A stretch of 64,000 bases of DNA from Dugong dugon (lineage: Eukaryota > Chordata > Mammalia > Sirenia > Dugongidae). The stretch lies in NCBI GenBank assembly GCA_030035585.1, contig CM057480.1:4705001-4769000 (forward strand). Reading direction: 5' to 3'. Positions within the stretch are counted from its first letter, which is position 1, and the number at the start of each line of letters is the position of its first letter. Positions 24,479 to 35,880 of the stretch are shown here, piece after piece. A program made the translations under genes and the position numbers. The notes beneath the pieces were generated by a model that was not told the origin of the DNA, made no database searches, and was given only the letters and a program-made list of their open reading frames with translations.

Positions 24479-25382
24479 TATAGTCAGGCTTGTATCTTTT
24501 CACCATACCTATTCAATCTGTATACTGAGCAAATAATCCAAGAAGCTAGACTATATGAAGAATGTGGCAACACGACTGGAAGAAGATTCATTAACATCAT
24601 GCTATATGCAGATGACACAACGTTGCATGTTGCAAGTGAAGGGGACTTGAAACACTTACAGATGAAGATCCAAGTCCACAGCCTTCAGTATGGATAACAC
24701 TTCAACATAAAGAAAACGAAAATCCTCAAAACTGGACCAATAAGCAACATCATGATAAACAGAGAAACTTTTAAAGTTGTCAAGGGTTTCACTTTAGTTG
24801 GATCCAAAATCAATGCACATGAAAGCAGCAGTCAAGAAATCAAATTACCCATTGCATTGGACAAATCTGCTGCAAAAGACCTTTTTAAAGTATTAAAAAG
24901 TAAAGATGTCACTTTAAGGACTAAGGTGCCCCTCACCCAAACCATGGTGTTTTCGATCGCCTCATATCCATGTGAAAGCTGGATGATGAACAAGGAAGAT
25001 CAAAAAAGAATTATGTCTTTGAATTATGGTGTTGGTGAAGAATATTGACTGGACTGCCAAAAGAACAAGCAAATCTGTCTTGGAAAAGATATAGCCAGAA
25101 TCTTCATTAGAAGCAAGGATGATGAGACTTCATCTCACATACTTTGGAAATGTTACCAGGAGGGACCAGTCCCTGGAGAACATCATGCTTGGTAGAGTAG
25201 AGGATCAGCTTAAAAGAGGAAGACCCTCAACGAGATGAACTGACACAGTGGCTGCAACAATGTGCTCAAGCATAACAACAATCATGAAGATGGTGTAAGA
25301 CGGGGCAGTGTTTCGTTCTGCTGTACATTGGGTCACTAGGAGTCTGAACCGACTCGACAGCACCTAAAAACAACAAGAAGCA
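24479..25382 (+). mobile_element. RTE-class LINE, 5'-truncated, with reverse transcriptase remnant
   Basis: The frame ending at 24697 carries the reverse transcriptase core: CIFSPYLFNLYTEQIIQEA, then the catalytic YADD box in MLYADDTTLHVASEGD. A stop follows. The frame 24752-25048 continues the C-terminal part (FTLVGSKINAHESSSQEIK, ending LNYGVGEEY). Intact RTE elements encode an AP-type endonuclease plus this reverse transcriptase; the endonuclease is missing. The 3' end GACTCGACAGCACC plus AAC-rich tail is shared with the AfroSINEs. GACAGGCAG (24470-24478) and GCCAGGCAG (25383-25391) are a candidate target duplication. In-frame stops make it inactive. Confidence 0.93.
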
Positions 25383-25544
25383 GCCAGGCAGAAATTCTGG
25401 AGGAAAAATTCCTCACTCCTTTTTGACTAGAGATAGCTGAGTCTCTTGTCTATTAACGTTAATAGCATCATATACCCCGTGTGCCTTTTCAATTGTTATT
25501 AAACTTGGAAATTATAAGAATATAAATCATTATTATAATAATAA

Positions 25545-25745
25545 TATAACACTTAGTAAATGCTTACTCATACTAAGCACTTGGCAAGTATATCACATGG
25601 ATTATCAAACTCACTTATTACAATATAAAATGCAGGGAGTATCAGTATTTCCATTCTATAAATGAGAAAACTGAGGCACAAAGAGGCAAATAGACTTACC
25701 ATAAATCACACAGCTGGTGAGTGGTGGAGAGGAGGTTTGAATTAA
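25545..25745 (-). repeat. MIR, reverse orientation, well preserved
   Basis: 'ctataaatgagaaaactgag', 'gcacaaagaggcaaatagac', 'aaatcacacagctggtgagt', 'ggaggtttgaatt' is the standard complement of MIR core plus B-box. Upstream 'ctaagcacttggcaagtata' extends it. Confidence 0.88.
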
Positions 25746-26934
25746 AGTATTTTGTACGCCATCACCCATGTTTTTAATTCTGATTTAACACTTTTGTTTC
25801 ACTACGACAAGAAAGATTATTTGAGAACTGAAGCAAGGTAGCGAATGACTAAATATCACTCTTATTTAATATACTATATATTAATATAATTTCAAAGTTA
25901 AATATAAATGAATTAACAGTTATAAGTATTAAAAATGTAAGTACGGAATGGTTCTAGAACTAAGTATTAATTCCTTTCTGTTGGGATACAGTGAAGTCCT
26001 CAGCAAGGAGTTTCTAAAGAGGGTGTTTCAACCTGGTCTTGTTCTCTTACCCGTTTGCCATATGACTCAGTGACATTTTCTGAACCTTCTGAGTATAATA
26101 TTGGTCCTTGCTGCGTGCTGAACAAGGCTAGTTAAGAGTGAACAACAACAAAAATCTCCTTTATTCAGAGCTGTTGTGTGAATTACAGAAAAACAAAAAC
26201 CGTGAAGGTAGAATTGCTCAAAGAAAAACAAGAATTTTCACAAACAAATTCCATGGCATGAGATACTTCTGATCACATTTGTCACTGAACATATTCCTGC
26301 AAACGATGATAATTATATTTACCTAGTTATGTAAAATATCCTGGTTCGGTCACTTGTGAATTCTTGAGGCATGCCTTACTGGCCCTTGTGGAATCTCCAT
26401 GCTGGTTTTGAAGCAGAGAAAATAACTTGCAAACCCAGGGCTCCTTTAAAGTGCCTTCAGAGTGTTCCACTCTCTGTGCCACAGCTCACTACTTCCACAG
26501 CTGAAGCAGCTGAAGCTAAACCATTACTTCGCAATCTTTCTGGAGGAAAATTTCACCCCACTGACTTCTTTAATGTTTATTCCTATATGTTACCTCTTAT
26601 CCCTTTATCCCAACAGATGTTAAGTTTTTTGACAGCAAGGCCTTTTTTTTTTTTTTTTTTAAATTCTGTGTATGCCCTGTTCCCCTTCTTTTGTTACCAC
26701 CAATATCTATCATAGTTCTGTTTGATGTACGTGTTTAATAGTTGTGTTTTTTAGGGTAGTGATTGAAGAAAGTTGAGGATGGTTCAAAAGGAGAAGCTGT
26801 GGAATAGATTTAAATATGATTCCCGTGCAAGTTTATGGGCTAAACTGAATTTTAACAGAACCCCATCTTTAAAATCTTATGATGACCGCCTACTGTCCTT
26901 GGGGCCTATTGTGTGTGTGTGTATCATAAAAAAA
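25746..26934. other. No recognisable feature
   Basis: AT-rich sequence. The 114-codon frame at 26371-26715 crosses a long T tract (26643-26660) and has no recognisable domain. Confidence 0.4.
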
Positions 26935-27105
26935 ATACCAAACCAGTTGCCATGGAGTCAGCACACAAAATAATAGTTCTAATAGTCATCTCTATGGAGT
27001 GTGTGTCAGAGTAGAATTGGACTCATGGGGTTTTCAATGGCTCATTTTTTGGAAGTTACTTTGCTTGGCCTTTCTTTCACGGTGCCTCTGGATTATAGTA
27101 TTCAG
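26935..27105 (-). mobile_element. AfroSINE with its centre replaced by a 45-bp foreign patch, reverse orientation
   Basis: The tail complement 'aaccagttgccatggagtc' should run on into 'gattccgactcatg'-type sequence. Instead 26958-27002 reads TCAGCACACAAAATAATAGT and onward, identical to 29138-29182. SINE sequence resumes at 'gtgtcagagtagaattgg' and continues through 'gttttcaatggctcattttt' to the head region. The two halves are correctly ordered around the patch. Confidence 0.88.
26958..27002 (+). repeat. 45-bp direct repeat, copy A (inside the AfroSINE)
   Basis: Every base matches 29138-29182 by eye. The first flanking bases outside differ on both sides (G versus C on the left, G versus T on the right), so the shared block ends sharply. 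Confidence 0.95.
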
Positions 27106-28499
27106 TGTAACTAAAGATGTGACGCTTAGGACATAAAGTGCTCCTGCTTCCTCTTCTTAGATATGTTCCAGCACAGTGGCTTCTTGTACCAATTCTTTTA
27201 AGATCTATGTAACTTTTCACCAAGGACTAAAATGTTACTAATTAAATTCTATTCAATATTTCATAGAATGTGTATGTGTGTGTATGTGTCATGAAATGTT
27301 GGTTGAAAAACATCCTACATACAATTAATTCAAAAGAATTATAGTAAAAACATGCCACAATATTCAGGAAGCTTTTCATTGGCTTTCTTTGTAACAGTGG
27401 TTTTTAGAAAGTATATGGAAGAATGGTTGTATTCTTCAGGTTAAAAAAAAAAAAAAATTCCCAATAATTGGAGCTAAAATTTTTAGATTCTCAGCGTCCT
27501 TGGAGACTTTAGTTGAGAGATGAGACACAGCAAGGAGCAACCTTGGACTTCATAATACGTGACATTCCAAGATCATTAAGTTTTCATTAAAGAATTAAAC
27601 ATTAAGCAATAAACCCAAAGGTAAACTGTGAAGAATGGAGAAGGCCACTGTTTTCCTTCCATTTTAATCGAATTCTCTAAAAAGACATTTGGATTCTGAA
27701 ATGCTTTAATTTAGATGGTCTTGCTAGTTACTGGAGATACCAAATACCAAATGCTAATTAGATCGTAAGGTCTAACTAGCTAGATGGAAATGCCAAAATA
27801 TTAAAGGTTATTTAGTCATTTAGAAATGATCATTTTCCCCCAGAAGATATATGATATATACTAGCCCCACCCCCAAAGAAAAATGGGTGTCAGGACAGTT
27901 TAATTTACAATGTAGGATAATTATATTTACAAAATACTAAAATAAAGAAAATTGTTTTACACAATCACAAATATCCAAGATAGCAAATTATTGTGGCAGT
28001 ACTTGATATTTATCTCAGATGAAGCTGTCATTATTAACACATGTATTTATTTATATATCACTTTAAAGTAAAAATCCATCAAAATAAATCTATATATGCC
28101 AGTATTTTGAGTGAATGAGGAATATTTTTGAAATCTTGTTTATTAATTCCTAGTAAGCACTGTAATATCAAGTGACTAGAGACAAATATTATACAAACCA
28201 GGATTTCTTTAAGCCTCTAATCAGGAATAGATGAGTCATTTTATTAAACAGGATCTATAAGAATAGGTGCATTTAAATTATCCTTTAGAAGGCTGTCTTT
28301 CTTTCCAAAATATACGCATTTATTACAATATATTTACCTAGTGAATTTTTTTGTGATTATGTAGACTTCCAGTTTAAGACAGTGATTCAAATTCTTGCAT
28401 GTAGCTATTTTCTTTGCCAAATCCCAACTGATGTGTACGTGTGCACGCGGTTATGCTGGAAAAAGTGGATGATATTATTTATCGTAATGTGGCTTATAT
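27106..28499. other. No recognisable feature
   Basis: AT-rich unique sequence with an A tract at 27442-27456. No supported gene. Confidence 0.4.
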
Positions 28500-28625
28500 T
28501 AGAACTAGAACAATTTATTTAATTTCTCTGAGCCTGAAATTTCTAATCTGTAAAATAGAGATGACCATATTACTACATCAAATTGTTGTTATGAGAATTA
28601 AATGTGGTAACGCATGCCAAGAACA
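28500..28625 (+). repeat. MIR
   Basis: 'aatttctctgagcctgaaat', 'ttctaatctgtaaaatagag', 'attgttgttatgagaattaa', 'atgtggtaacgcatgccaag' follows the MIR core closely. Confidence 0.85.
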
Positions 28626-28635
28626 CAATCTTATC

Positions 28636-28870
28636 CCTAAGATAAGATGATGGGTTGCAGATCAGACCATCGTGATCCATAGGGTTTTCATCGGCTGATT
28701 TTTGGTAGTAGATTGCCAGGCCTCTCTACCTAGTCCATTTTAGTCTGGAAACTCTGCTGAAACCTGTTCAACAATATAGAACATGCAAGCCTTCACTGAC
28801 GGATGGATGGTAGCTGCACATGAGGTGCACGGACTGGGAACTGAACCTGGGTCTGCGTAGCATTATTGTT
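28636..28870 (-). mobile_element. tRNA-headed AfroSINE with RTE-like body, reverse orientation, partial
   Basis: From the left: 'ttgcagatcagaccatcgtg', 'atagggttttcatcggctga', 'ttagtctggaaactctgctg', 'aaacctgttcaaca', which is the complement of an RTE-related body. It then runs into 'gaggtgcacggactgggaac' and 'tgaacctgggtctgcg', the complement of a tRNA-like promoter head. The RTE-type 3' tail is missing. This is a different AfroSINE architecture from the short copies. Confidence 0.75.
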
Positions 28871-29869
28871 ACCATGTCAACTTCTCATGGTTTAACATGC
28901 ACTATTTTTTTTTTTTTTATAAATTAATGAAATTGTATCAAATGTCTATAAAGGATCTCTATGATTTCAACTATGACAATTACTTTAGTCAAAATGCTTT
29001 TTGGAAATACAAGGCAATTATCTTTTTCTCAAACTGTATTTACATCTAGAACCTCATCTTTGATATTATCTAAATATAAAGTCCTTTTCTGTTCAATGAA
29101 GAATCAAAATGCTTCCAATTTGCTAGACCCCTGTAACTCAGCACACAAAATAATAGTTCTAATAGTCATCTCTATGGAGTGTTTGCATGATTAAGCTTTA
29201 CCTCCTCCTCCAATTCCACATCATAATTATTTCAGCCACACTTGTGTGTATTTCTCTTTCTTAAACCCAGCTCAACTGCACAGGTATCCCCTATCCTAGA
29301 AAGATATTCTAAAAAAATCAGCCCTGTATTATTTCTTGAGGATGTGTTGCCCTTCGCCCTAGCTTGCAGAGAACCTTGAGTCTAAGCACCCTTTGTCAAG
29401 CTGTCCAAGAGAGAAATAGGCACACAATAAATTCCTAAAATTAAAAAGCTTCTTTTCATTAAGAATACAAAATCATGCTGTAAACGACTTGTGTGGTACA
29501 CAATGAACTACAGAGAATTCTTGGTAAATGTTTTAGGGGACATTTTCACCAACAGTAGATGATTTTTCCTGTGCTAATACAAGTTTGAGATCTCCTATTA
29601 TTGTCTTTTATGATCCAAAATGACTTTTAAAAAAAACCATAATTCCAGTTCTCAACAGCTGCCCAATAATCTCCCCTCCTGAAGATTAAATATCGGGCTA
29701 GATTCCTGAACAATGTGTGTATAGCGCAAGGTATTTCTGATACTATCATGTAGTAAGGGTCAAAAAAGACACTCTCCACATCTCTGATTTGGGGCCTCAG
29801 GTTAGACTTTACTTGGAGACCTAATCGCCTCTGATTATCGTTTTTCTCTTTGCCCGACAGACCCTGATT
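28871..29869. other. Unique sequence containing the second copy of the 45-bp repeat
   Basis: No gene or known repeat is visible. The copy at 29138-29182 lies in sequence that reads continuously on both sides. Confidence 0.45.
29138..29182 (+). repeat. 45-bp direct repeat, copy B (probable source)
   Basis: Identical to 26958-27002. The flanks show no mobile-element boundary, whereas copy A interrupts a SINE. Copy B is therefore the better candidate for the original sequence. Confidence 0.9.
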
Positions 29870-30000
29870 GGTTTATTCTGCAAATATTTACGCTTTACTT
29901 TCCATGTGTAAGTCACTGTTCTTAACAACAAAACACAATAATGAACAATATAGAAAAGGTTTCAGTTCCAAGAAGCTAGTTTCTAATCATTTAAGCTTAT
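29870..30000 (-). repeat. L2 3' end, reverse orientation
   Basis: 'tctgcaaatatttacgcttt', 'actttccatgtgtaagtcac', 'tgttcttaac..aacacaataatgaacaa' follow the complement of the L2 3' region. Diverged. Confidence 0.6.
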
Positions 30001-30392
30001 AAGCAGACACTATGATTATAATTCAGCATGTAAACTCTATAATGGGAGCAGACTTAGTGCTTGGAAGTCAGCCGAAGTCTTTCCAGAAGGAACGTCTATT
30101 TTGTCCCCTTTGTGCTCTACAGGGTAGTCAGAGAATAGGGATAATCTAACAAAAGGAAGCCCAGGAAATGGGTGGGATATTCATGGGAGAGGAACAGAAA
30201 GAGGTATTAATAGATTCAACAAAAGCCTCAGAAAGAGATCTACAAAAGAAGATCTACAAAAAGTTTGTATTTGATAAAGGTGATATTTTGAACAAATGAA
30301 GAGAACAAAGATGTTTACGTATAGAGTAGAAACAAATGTCTAAGCATCTGACAAGTTATAATATCAGATGCCTGTTTATATTTTAGGACCTG

Positions 30393-30445
30393 GTAATCTC
30401 TCATTCTCAGTTGGAACCAACTCGACGGCACCTAACAACAACAAC
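30393..30445 (+). mobile_element. Very short RTE/AfroSINE 3'-tail insertion
   Basis: Only the last segment is present: 'cagttggaaccaactcgacg' then 'gcacctaacaacaacaac'. The 3' tail is complete with its AAC repeat. Similar words 'tattttagga' upstream and 'tattttagac' downstream may be a target duplication. This fits extreme 5' truncation. Confidence 0.85.
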
Positions 30446-30639
30446 GTACCTGTATTTTAGACAATTTCACGTAAGTCCACAGAGAATGCATACGTAAAAT
30501 TATTGTAAGCAATAATACTAGAAGATGTTCTTGAGATCTCCCTTCCCCTTGGTGCTGTTACCTGTTACTTCATCAAGCTCTTATAAAATATTTCTCTAAA
30601 TAAATCTGCGGGGCATTGATATTTTGAAATATCCAAATG

Positions 30640-31085
30640 TAACACCCAGCCACTGGTCCAAACTCCTGACCCTTGCCCTCCTCCCCAAAATCATTCTCCA
30701 TACTTTTCCAAAACGCCCTTTCTCACACAAGCTCCCAAGTTTTCTCTCTGTATCAGCTGTCCTCCTTGTCTTCTGGTTCCCAAAACACCTGCAACCTCCT
30801 GTCAGAGGAGCTTTACAGTCTGCTGATTTTCAAGAGTGTTCCTCATTCAGCTATGGAATTTTCTAAGAAATTCTCTTCCATTGCCTTCATTTGTAATTAT
30901 GGTTCTAAAGTTATTCATGTGCTTATTTTCTTACAGTCTGTCTCCGCAGTACACTATAAGCACACAACTATAAGGGCCTAGCCTCCTTTTGCTCGTCTCA
31001 TATCTCTGATATCTTGTCAATTCCAGGTATGAGGTAGGGACTCAACAAACATCTGTTGAATTTCTTAATAACTCTATATGGAAAA
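30640..31085 (+). repeat. L2 LINE 3' end
   Basis: The last 200 bp follow the L2 3' end: 'cttacagtctgtctccgcag', 'actataagcacacaactata', 'gagactcaac' variants and 'aacatctgttgaatttctta'. The upstream CT-rich part (30640-30880) is probably the same element. Two frames here (80 and 102 codons) are chance. Confidence 0.7.
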
Positions 31086-31200
31086 TTGGTCAGGGACTTG
31101 AGCCTATAATTCAGAAAATAATAAATATTACAGCCAATAATCAATAAAAAAGCAAATTAAAATAGAGAGACTCTTTCATTTTGCCAATCTATTTTGCCTA

Positions 31201-31402
31201 AAGGGGCCCTGGTGGCACAGTGATTAAGCTCTCGGCTGCTATCCAAAAAGTCAGTGGTTTGAGCCCACCAGCTGCTCCGTGGGAGAAAGATGTGGCAGTC
31301 TGCTTCCATAAAGATTTACAGCCTTGGAAACCCGATGAGGCATTTCTACTCTGTCCTTTAGGGTTGCTGAGTCAGAATTGACCAAATGGCAGTAGGTTTG
31401 GG
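31201..31402 (+). mobile_element. AfroSINE, long type, with target-site duplication
   Basis: Head GGGGCCCTGGTGGCACAGTG, B-box-like 'gtggtttgagcccaccagct', middle module 'agaaagatgtggcagtctgc', body 'catttctactctgtccttta', degenerate tail. TATTTTGCCTA (31190-31200) and TATCTTGCCTA (31403-31413) flank it with one mismatch. Confidence 0.95.
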
Positions 31403-31766
31403 TATCTTGCCTATACTGGCAAAATAAAGCTTTGGGGAATATAAAAGAACTAAAGTATGCATAGAAAAATAATAAACAAATTGGTTACTTGAATAATGTT
31501 GGGAAATTTGTGGTGTAAATGGGTGTTCTTCTCCATTGCTGATGGGAGTGTGAGTTAGTGCAGACTTTAGGGAGGGAGCTTGGGGAAATGTTTGAGGTGC
31601 TTTTCAAACAAGAATACCATTTTATTCAGCAATTTTTTCACTCAAATTTTATTTTAAGGAAATTATATAAATATGTGATCTAGACTACATAGATTAGTTT
31701 CTCCTCTTTCTAACTCTTTTTTTTTTAAAAAGTGTTGGGTTATTTGAACCATATTGTTTATAACCT

Positions 31767-31892
31767 GGAGCCCTGGTGGCATAGTGGTTAAGAACTCAGG
31801 CTGCTAACCAAAAGGTCGGCAGTTCGAATCCACCAGCTGCTCCTTGGAAATCCTATGGGGCAGTTCTACTCTGTCCTATAGGGTTGCTATGA
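31767..31892 (+). mobile_element. AfroSINE lacking its 3' tail
   Basis: Head GGAGCCCTGGTGGCATAGTG, B-box 'cagttcgaatccaccagctg' and body 'cagttctactctgtcctata' are well preserved. The element stops at 'gggttgctatgatg', before the GACTCGACGGCAAC tail. Loss of the 3' end is unusual for a LINE-mobilised SINE and suggests a later deletion. Confidence 0.93.
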
Positions 31893-32179
31893 TGACCAAA
31901 TCATAATTTCTCTACTTCTCTCAAAGTTCCAATATTCCTCTCCCCTATATCCATTCTCAGCTCTTTAGCACATCTGTTATTTTAATGATTAAAACAAAAC
32001 AAACAAAAATCAAATAGATGTACTAACAAGACAACCAAAACACCTTTCCACCACCAAATCTGGACTGGCTCTGTCGCCATATACTTTAGTTTTCCTCACG
32101 AAGCATAAATATACCCTGTACACTGGATCCCACACCCTATAACCACCTCAAGTGACTCCTGCACTCTCCTGGTCTTTTG

Positions 32180-32900
32180 CTTGCCTCACTATTTCTTCCT
32201 GTGTACTATATTATTTCCATCAACCTATCAACCAGTGGTAATTTATCCATCTCCAAAAAGAAAAGTCTCCCTAGAGCCCACATACCTCTCGCTGTTGCCC
32301 CATGCCTTTACTTCTTTTTAAAGCTAGTTCCCGAAAAGAATCACCACGGCCAGAGCTCACCTCTCTTCAGACCACACTTTCTCATAAGACGTTCATCACA
32401 CCACTCCACCGACAAGCTTAGTTCATCAACGACCTCCATCTTGTCAAATACAAGTTCATTTTTCATACTCTGATCACAACTTTCTTCTTGAAAAACTTTC
32501 TTCACTGTTATCTGGGAGATCTCCATGGTTTTCTTCCTGGTTTCTTCCTACCAACAGGTTCTTCTTGGTTGAATTCCCCAACTCTCCTCAACTCCAAATG
32601 TTCAGTTGCCTAAAGGTACAATCCTCTTTTTCATCTACGTTCTCTCTGCTTGACTCCATCCAGCTATATGGATTTGAATACCATTTAGAAATTTAATTTC
32701 ATACAAGTGGCTTTAATGATGACTTCAGAACCTCAGTGTCCAACTCTGACTCCAGGCCTATCATTTCATTATATGAATGGACCATATTTATCTGGTGAAT
32801 TGCAGCTTGATGAATATTTTTCCCAATTTTTGATGTATGTTGCAATGATGTTGGAAAAGGCTGCATATGCCCAGCTCACTATTATTACTCCCCATTGCTA
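32180..32900 (+). repeat. L2 LINE ORF2 relic
   Basis: Landmarks in L2 order: 'cctccatcttgtcaaataca', 'ttcctggtttcttcctacc', 'ctctttttcatctacgttct', 'ttgactccatccagctatat' and 'tttgaataccatttagaa', 'gatgacttcagaacctc'. Together these match the reverse transcriptase region of L2. Frames are broken; the clearest part is 32420-32760. Confidence 0.72.
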
Positions 32901-32949
32901 ATCCCCACATTGTCTCATGATCTTCTTTTTCCTTCTGGTTCCAATCTCT

Positions 32950-33335
32950 ACAAAAGGTTTAAGATTAACCGAAGTTCCTCCTTGGAGGGTGGAAAACAAG
33001 TGATCACGATCTAGGAATGACAAACCAAACAAAGTACCCATCTTGGGACAAGAAAGCCAAGATGTCGCCAGATAATAACCCCCAAGAAAAGATTAACTCA
33101 TCTGGGACATGACCACCTCAAGGGGGAACTAACACAAACTTCTAAGATCCATAATCCTCTCCCTATAAAAGCCTTCAGCCAATCTCCAGTGGAGGAGACA
33201 GGTTTTTGGAGGAATCTATTCCCCTCTGTCTCCTATATAGCGATATAGAATAAACTTCTTGCTGCTCACCTCACCCCCGTCTCAGAATTGGCTATTGTGG
33301 CAGGCAGCTCCAATCCGCGTTATTGTGGTAACAAT
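32950..33335 (+). mobile_element. ERV1/gamma-like LTR
   Basis: A TATA box (CCTATAAAAGCC, 33164-33170) is followed about 80 bp downstream by AATAAA (33249-33254) and a U5-like segment with 'cttcttgctgctcacctcac' and 'cccccgtctcagaattgg'. This TATA, poly-A and U5 spacing is typical of gammaretrovirus-like LTRs. No internal sequence follows, so it is probably a solo LTR. The 5' edge is approximate; the 3' edge is near TAACA at 33333. Confidence 0.7.
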
Positions 33336-33390
33336 GTGGTCGTATTTTATGCTAAATTTATGTTTCCAGGCAATTTGTGCATAAATACGG

Positions 33391-33610
33391 TTAAGAGCAT
33401 GGTTGCTAGAAACAAAGTGCTTGGGTTAAAAGCCTAATTTTCCACATGCTCAGCATGTTAATCCTGAGAAAGCTGCCTAGGCTCTCTGTCTCGGTTTCTT
33501 TTTTAAAATGGAGATGATCATATTATACACCTTCTTGAGTACTTGTGCAGGGAAAATGAATTCACATATGGGAATCACTGAGAATAATACCTAGCACATA
33601 GTAATATAAA
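33391..33610 (+). repeat. MIR, long copy
   Basis: 'gagcatggttgctagaaaca', 'gctctctgtctcggtttctt', 'aaaatggagatgatcatatt', 'gagaataatacctagcacat' cover most of the MIR length. Confidence 0.85.
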
Positions 33611-34557
33611 TGGGTGCTATTTAATATTTTAGGTACTTGGATTTTAGCAGACTTCATTTACTGGCTTATCTAAATTTGCTGATATTTTTGACAAATGAGC
33701 ATATGCATTACTATTATATTGAAATAACAAAAAACTTACCACAGCAGCAGTTAAGTAAGTTAAGTATTAACTGAACTAAGAAATGCAGTGTCCAGTGACT
33801 GTAGGTACTTGGTTTTTAAATTCTTCCTCATAAACACCTTTTGCTCTAAGATCGGTAAGAGGTATGTGAAATTAAGGCATTGTTAAGGGAATTGGTTTGC
33901 TTTCAAGGTTCTATCTGCTTTGCATTACAAGCTATTGTGATTTCTATAGCTCTTGTGGAATAAGCATAGGACTGTAAAATGCACTGCCCTACAACTCTTC
34001 AACAAGTCTTTGGCATCCCATTGTTCAAGTCCATTCTGTATTGGACTAAACAATCATAGTAAATGTCGAAACCTTTGGAAATCTTTGGAAAAATTACTGG
34101 ATGTTTTTATCTACAAACATAAGATTTATTTATATTTCACATTAGGACAATTGAATCTAACCCTAGAAAATCAACGCCTAAAAGCCTTGAGAGCTAGAGG
34201 CTTACATCAGTTCACATTCTTCCATTTTCTGGGTCTTCAAGCCTTTCTAAGGCATGATCTGAGTCAAATTCAGGGATTACCTAAGTGCACTCATTTAAAC
34301 TCAACACAAACAGTTCTAGACTTACATGTTTGAAGTATGTCTTCTCAAACCCCCAAGGCAGATGGGCAACTTTTCCTCTTTTCCATTCTCAAGGGAGACT
34401 TCTCCACCTCTCCCTAATTCTTTTGATTCTTCTTGTTTGCTTCCCGACTCTTCCGCAAGTAGGTATAAGAAATATTAATTTTTGGAGACAGGCTGGAAAA
34501 TGCCATAAAAAAGATTTCCTTTTTGGACTCATTCCAATAGAGGACTCAGCTTCCATG

Positions 34558-34588
<31 letters not shown>

Positions 34589-35584
34589 TTATGAACTGTG
34601 GTCTACACTGCACGCAATGTGTAAAACTTCCACATCCTCAAAGACAGCACCTCTTTTCCAGTCTGTCAACCCATGACCCTGGAAATCGAACAAAAGAGAA
34701 AAACAAAAACCACAAACTTTTCCAAGTCGTCAACATCCAATTTCTCAGAGCGATAAAGTAAAAAGATGTCTTTTCCTTTTTCCTCTCCCTCCTCATCTCT
34801 CTCCATATTTGCACATACTGTATGAGGGCGACTGCCTAGATATAGATATAGATACCTGCACAAATTTAAGTGGAAACCAATATATGTATGCATATAGAGA
34901 CTATAAAATTGTATTATAAATAAAGTATTAGAATAAATATTCGAATAAACCACTCTGTATAGATTAAGTCTATATGTGTCTTTTATATAAAAATCTAGGA
35001 GATATATATGTGTAAATATGTACTTATGATACCTAGAAACAAATAACTTTTGAGTATATGTATATTTACATAACTTAAGCAAGATAGAACTATTTAACAA
35101 TCATTATTTTCTATATAGTTGGAGTTATATGTGACTACCTCCCACACAAAATCATGAATAGCTGTTTTTATATGTGTATCAACCTTAAATGTATTGACTG
35201 AGCCTGTGATGCTCACTATTTAATGGACCATTACAAGCCACCTTTGAAACATAAATGCAAAGAGAGCTCTCACCATTCTTGTCCTCAAAGAGCTCAGATT
35301 CAGGGGAACATGAGGGTAGAGGGAAGGTCAAACAGAAAAAAAAAAAATTACAGTACAAGGTGATGTGAGCCATATAAGATCAGAGATTAGAGTGTTTGGA
35401 AGCAGAACGGAAAGGCCCCTATCCTATCCTAGAGGGAGGAGACAAAACCTCCCACTGTAGTAGTTATATTTTGAAGGAACGAATGTGTGTGTATAATACT
35501 AAAGGAATGCAAGTGTGCGTGTAGGTTTGTGTGTGAATACATACACTCAAGGGCTTCAGCTGACAGAAAGATTTATCTCCATCA
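33611..35584. other. No recognisable feature (about 2 kb)
   Basis: AT-rich unique sequence. Frames of 126 codons (33953-34333), 158 codons (34285-34761, plus) and 144 codons (34666-35100, minus) overlap each other. They share no domain that I recognise. An A/C-rich tract (AAAAC repeats) lies at 34561-34588. Confidence 0.4.
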
Positions 35585-35880
35585 TTTAACCTGTCCATTG
35601 CGCCATCTTGCCGGCCAGCTAAGCGTGTGCTTGTACATACGGGCTTGGTAACATGAACAACTTAATTGAAACGGCCGTCCCAGAAACTCATCGAGGATGG
35701 ATGACACTTCCTGGTGGAGTCGAAGATTTTGCACAAAAAGTATCGATGTCAAATCCTTGGCATACGCATCTCTGTTCCTTTGGTTTATGGCTGCTTTCGG
35801 AGATGCAATACCCACTTGCTCTTATCATTGCTCTGAAGCTGTATTAGAGAAATTACAGGGTGTTATCAAGATAAGAAAAT
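35585..35880. other. CpG-richer unique segment, unidentified
   Basis: About ten CpG sites occur in 260 bp (for example in 'ccattgcgccatcttgccgg', 'aacggccgtcccagaaactc', 'gtatcgatgtcaaatccttg'), well above the surrounding CpG-poor sequence. Short frames run in both directions (77 codons minus, 60-64 plus) with no recognised domain. It could be a conserved regulatory element, an old exon or a decayed repeat. The sequence alone does not decide. Confidence 0.3.

Noticed and set aside
28800-28860. tRNA-like segment with B-box-type sequence
   Set aside because: It is the head of a SINE, continuous with an RTE-like body. It is not a stand-alone tRNA gene.
34285-35100. 158-codon plus frame overlapping a 144-codon minus frame
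   Set aside because: They overlap on opposite strands in simple-sequence-rich DNA and have no recognisable domains.
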